Of a DNA stretch of 7,162 nucleotides, positions 5,247 to 7,162 are shown in pieces (position 1 is the first letter of the stretch; the number at the start of each line of letters is the position of its first letter). The stretch spans positions 1 to 7,162 of the forward strand of contig JAGWRJ010000277.1 in NCBI GenBank assembly GCA_028869725.1. The letters run 5' to 3'. Made by a program: the position numbers and the translations under genes. The stretch comes from Alphaproteobacteria bacterium. GTDB lineage: Bacteria; Pseudomonadota; Alphaproteobacteria; Micropepsales; Micropepsaceae. The notes under the pieces were generated by a model that was not told the origin of the DNA, did not search any database, and saw only the letters and a program-made list of their open reading frames with translations.

Positions 5247-6294
5247 AGTTCATCTCGCCCTCAAAGAGGTATTCGCCATTAAGAAACGCGAGTACCTCTC
5301 GTGCCGCTTCGTGGTCAAATCCGCCATATCGAACGCGCAGCCGTTCGAGGTCCACGCTACTTAGCCGATCCAGCCCTGTCTCCTGCAGAAGACCAAGATC
5401 TTCCCAAAGGCACTGCGCCAGCGGCGGGCCGCAAACGACACCCGAGGCCTCCTGGAATGCACGTCCATAGTCGTAGTGTGAGCCCTGACGGTAAGCCATG
5501 GAGAGCGTGATGGCTGGAATCTGCGTCAATGTCGGCTGGAGGGAAGGATTGACGGCATGACCCTCCAGAAGGTCTTCTGCCAACGTCGAGCGCCCGGTTA
5601 CCCCGCGCAGATGCAGATAGCGGCTCATGCGCGGACCATCATTGACTGGATAATTGTCCCAGAGAAATGGCCGGCGCTTTAGAATGTCTGTGACCTTCTC
5701 CAGATGGCCGCGCGTATATTCGCGCGAGCAGATTTCCGGTCCTGTCCAGAAGACGGCGATCGCAGGGTCCAGCATTCGTCCGATTGTATTGAGATAATCG
5801 TCCGGTCGGTGGCCGAAGGCACGATCAAGAATGGGATCGTCGCTATAGTATGTGGGACAGAAAATCAGCTTCACGTCTGAAAGCTGCTTGGAAACTGCGT
5901 CGATGATGGCCAGTTGCGTGCTGGCGAGTTGGAAAAAATTGCCCGGCATATCGTCAAAAAGTATAGCGAGAAGATCGAGCTTCAGTTCACGAAGCTGATC
6001 GAGCTTGGAAGCGAGTTCCGCGCGGGCATTCTGATCAAAATGTCGAAAGAGTTCATAAGGGCTGAGACCAAGACCAAAGCGGACGCCCAGATTTTGACAA
6101 TAACGCGCAAGTTCGAGCAGCGCTTCCAGATCCTTCTGCGGATAGGGAGTGTGCCACTTGCGACGCAGGTAAGTATCGGCCTTGGGAGCGTAAACATAAA
6201 AGTCATAGTCGTACGCTCGCAGAGATACAATCGTGCTCCTGCGGCTGCTCATTGTCCACGGCCGGCCGTAGAAGCCTTCAATCAAGCCAAGCAT
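5245..6294 (-). CDS. GH84 beta-N-acetylglucosaminidase (O-GlcNAcase-like)
   Basis: Glycoside hydrolase of family 84, which removes beta-linked N-acetylglucosamine by substrate-assisted catalysis through an oxazoline intermediate. The 349 residues are essentially one catalytic (beta/alpha)8 domain. The protein opens LIEGFYGRPWT (4-14), the family signature. YAPKADTYLRRKW (35-47) matches the YAPK segment whose Lys binds the sugar in human OGA. ILFDDMPG (111-118) holds the catalytic pair Asp114-Asp115. FCPTYY (145-150), VFWTGPEICS (181-190) and LWDNYPVNDG (211-220) are further conserved pocket segments. No signal peptide or membrane segment is seen, and an in-frame TAA four codons upstream (6304-6306) fixes the N-terminus, so the enzyme is probably cytoplasmic. 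The Shine-Dalgarno is weak (AGGTG close to the ATG). Related bacterial enzymes act on GlcNAc-modified protein or muropeptide-like substrates; the natural substrate here is unknown. No O-GlcNAc transferase gene is in the window. Confidence 0.92.
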   Translation of the reverse strand: MLGLIEGFYGRPWTMSSRRSTIVSLRAYDYDFYVYAPKADTYLRRKWHTPYPQKDLEALLELARYCQNLGVRFGLGLSPYELFRHFDQNARAELASKLDQLRELKLDLLAILFDDMPGNFFQLASTQLAIIDAVSKQLSDVKLIFCPTYYSDDPILDRAFGHRPDDYLNTIGRMLDPAIAVFWTGPEICSREYTRGHLEKVTDILKRRPFLWDNYPVNDGPRMSRYLHLRGVTGRSTLAEDLLEGHAVNPSLQPTLTQIPAITLSMAYRQGSHYDYGRAFQEASGVVCGPPLAQCLWEDLGLLQETGLDRLSSVDLERLRVRYGGFDHEAAREVLAFLNGEYLFEGEMN

Positions 6295-6759
6295 GGCACC
6301 TGCTTATGATGTGACCTTCCGCATAGCGCGGGGGCATCGAGCCCAGATATCCTTGTCCTGCTGCCAGGGGATTGCAATGGTCATCGCTTGTGCGGGGCCA
6401 TCCCGCAGTGAATGGATGCGAGTCCGGCGTCTTCGCCGTCGGCCTGCTGACGCTGTCCGCGCGATAATGCTGTCAGCTTGAAAGAAAAGACCCTGTACGG
6501 CGCAGCGGCGCCAACGACCGGCGCTTGGTTGCGGACGCTCTCGAGTCCTGTTGGCGGCGATGTGTCCGATCCGTTCTCAGGGCAGATACCGGTGGCCATG
6601 GGACCTGGGCCTGTCCGAGCGAGTAGTCATCACCTTGCCGCGGGCCATACCCGATTGCGTGGGCTGGTTTGACAGTTTTGTTCCATCCGCGGACGATTCC
6701 TCTTGCTGGCAGCGTCATTCAGCGCGAGCATTCCAACTGCGGGGCGCGTGACGCGGTCC

Positions 6760-6765
6760 TATGAT
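6760..6765 (+). promoter_or_regulatory. Candidate -10 element for the EF-G-like gene
   Basis: TATGAT matches the sigma-70 -10 consensus at five of six positions. A start site about seven bases downstream, near 6772, would give a leader of roughly 54 bases made almost entirely of the hairpin at 6782-6823. No good -35 hexamer lies 16-18 bases upstream (CTGCGG at 17). Confidence 0.35.
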
Positions 6766-6781
6766 GGGAAATGCGCCCGCC

Positions 6782-6823
6782 GCGCCTCGGTCCGGATTGA
6801 TACTCCGGATAGGGAAGAGGCGC
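6782..6823 (+). promoter_or_regulatory. Leader hairpin sequestering the Shine-Dalgarno of the EF-G-like gene
   Basis: GCGCCTC (6782-6788) is the exact complement of GAGGCGC (6817-6823), whose GAGG is the Shine-Dalgarno, five bases before the ATG at 6826. Inside this outer stem, TCCGGA (6791-6796) pairs with TCCGGA (6804-6809) around the loop TTGATAC. The internal loop is asymmetric (GG against TAGGGAA). The nested arrangement would hide the ribosome site, as in RNA thermometers or translational riboswitches. An upstream GGGGCGCG (6741-6748) can pair with 6781-6788 with one G-U pair and release the site, but only in a transcript starting before 6741. Pairings are read directly; function is inference. 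It does not match a riboswitch class I know. Confidence 0.5.
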
Positions 6824-6825
6824 AC

Positions 6826-7162
6826 ATGTCAAACAGGAATGGAGGTAACGGGCCACGTACAGTGGCCTTGGTCGGACCCTACGGGTCCGGCAAGACGAGC
6901 CTTTTGGATGCGATGCTGTTTGCGGCCGGGGCAATCGGACGAAAGGGATCTGTGACTGCCGGAAGCAGCGTTGGTGATTATAGTCCTGAGGCGCGAGCAC
7001 GTCAGATGAGTATCGATGTCAACTGCGCAACATTCGATTACCTGAATGAGCGCTTTACGATACTCGACTGCCCTGGCTCCATCGAGTTGATGGCCGACAC
7101 ACTTGGTGTCCTGCCGGGCGTTGATGCTGCGGTAGTTGTCTGCGAGCCGCTGTCCGATAAGC
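6826..7162 (+). CDS. EF-G-like translational GTPase, N-terminal part (runs off window)
   Basis: First 112 residues of a GTPase related to elongation factor G; the frame is still open at the window end, and full-length relatives are about 650-700 residues. Residues 17-24 (GPYGSGKT) are the P-loop (G1), unlike the AHVDHGKT type of canonical EF-G. ARARQMSI (56-63) takes the place of the switch I RGITI motif, with Ser62 where Thr coordinates magnesium. DCPG (81-84) is the G3 motif. The residue after G3 is Ser85, where canonical EF-G has the catalytic His of DTPGH. The pattern fits an alphaproteobacterial EF-G-like subfamily that exists beside the housekeeping fusA product; its role is unclear, possibly ribosome-associated or stress related. 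The ATG follows GAGG at five bases. G4 (NKxD) and domains II-V are outside the window. Confidence 0.85.
   Translation, partial: MSNRNGGNGPRTVALVGPYGSGKTSLLDAMLFAAGAIGRKGSVTAGSSVGDYSPEARARQMSIDVNCATFDYLNERFTILDCPGSIELMADTLGVLPGVDAAVVVCEPLSDK

Larger units (their letters stand above)
6295..6825. other. 531-base region without a recognisable gene
   Basis: This region separates two divergently transcribed genes, the GH84 gene (minus) and the EF-G-like gene (plus). Short open frames exist on both strands (for example plus 6551-6751 and minus 6473-6718). They lack good ribosome sites, overlap each other, and show no protein family I can recognise. It may be a regulatory region, an eroded gene, or hold a small RNA. 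A plus-strand TTGACA (6669-6674) has only a poor -10 partner. The last 65 bases contain the -10-like element and leader hairpin described separately. Confidence 0.5.

Noticed and set aside
6669..6674. TTGACA on the plus strand upstream of the EF-G-like gene
   Set aside because: The best -10 at 17 bases, GACGAT, matches only three of six positions. It is kept only as a possible alternative start in the leader finding.
6551..6751. 66-codon plus-strand open frame in the gap before the EF-G-like gene
   Set aside because: Some protein-like stretches, but no Shine-Dalgarno, no recognised family and overlap with other short frames. Not reported as a gene.

Overview
The window is about 7.2 kb of moderately GC-rich DNA that reads as the chromosome of an alphaproteobacterium. 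The evidence is the type of each protein rather than any marker gene: a NodT-type outer-membrane efflux lipoprotein, a periplasmic TPR protein of a style I associate with Caulobacterales and Sphingomonadales, a subgroup-Ib aspartate aminotransferase, and a divergent EF-G-like GTPase whose N-terminus resembles alphaproteobacterial members. I cannot name a genus. No IS element, integrase, CRISPR array, tRNA or rRNA was seen.

Layout. Positions 1-788 (+) hold the decayed 3' part of an aldo/keto reductase gene, recognisable only when three frameshifts and five internal stops are bridged. Convergent to it, and 21 bases away, is a complete NodT/OprM-type outer-membrane factor (810-2321, -) with no pump or adaptor gene beside it. 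A 324-base spacer (2322-2645) holds no gene but several inverted repeats, including a strong 15-pair stem with an A6 loop. Next come a secreted TPR protein (2646-3269, -) and a small lipoprotein of unknown function (3379-3822, -). Diverging from the lipoprotein is the aspartate aminotransferase gene (3981-5207, +). It runs convergently into a GH84 O-GlcNAcase-like glycosidase gene (5245-6294, -) across a small hairpin. A 531-base stretch without a recognisable gene follows, ending in a compact leader whose hairpin contains the Shine-Dalgarno sequence of a partial EF-G-like gene (6826 to the window end, +).

The genes do not form one pathway. Three envelope proteins (efflux outer-membrane factor, periplasmic TPR protein, lipoprotein) lie in the same direction and could be loosely co-transcribed, but gaps of 109 and 324 bases make a single operon doubtful. 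The aminotransferase belongs to central amino-acid metabolism. The glycosidase has no visible export signal and carries the GH84 aspartate pair.

The points most worth a second look are the predicted Shine-Dalgarno-sequestering leader of the EF-G-like gene, the replacement of the catalytic histidine in that GTPase, the apparently cytoplasmic GH84 enzyme, the structured spacer at 2540-2592, and the aldo/keto reductase pseudogene. I found no convincing new multi-gene system.
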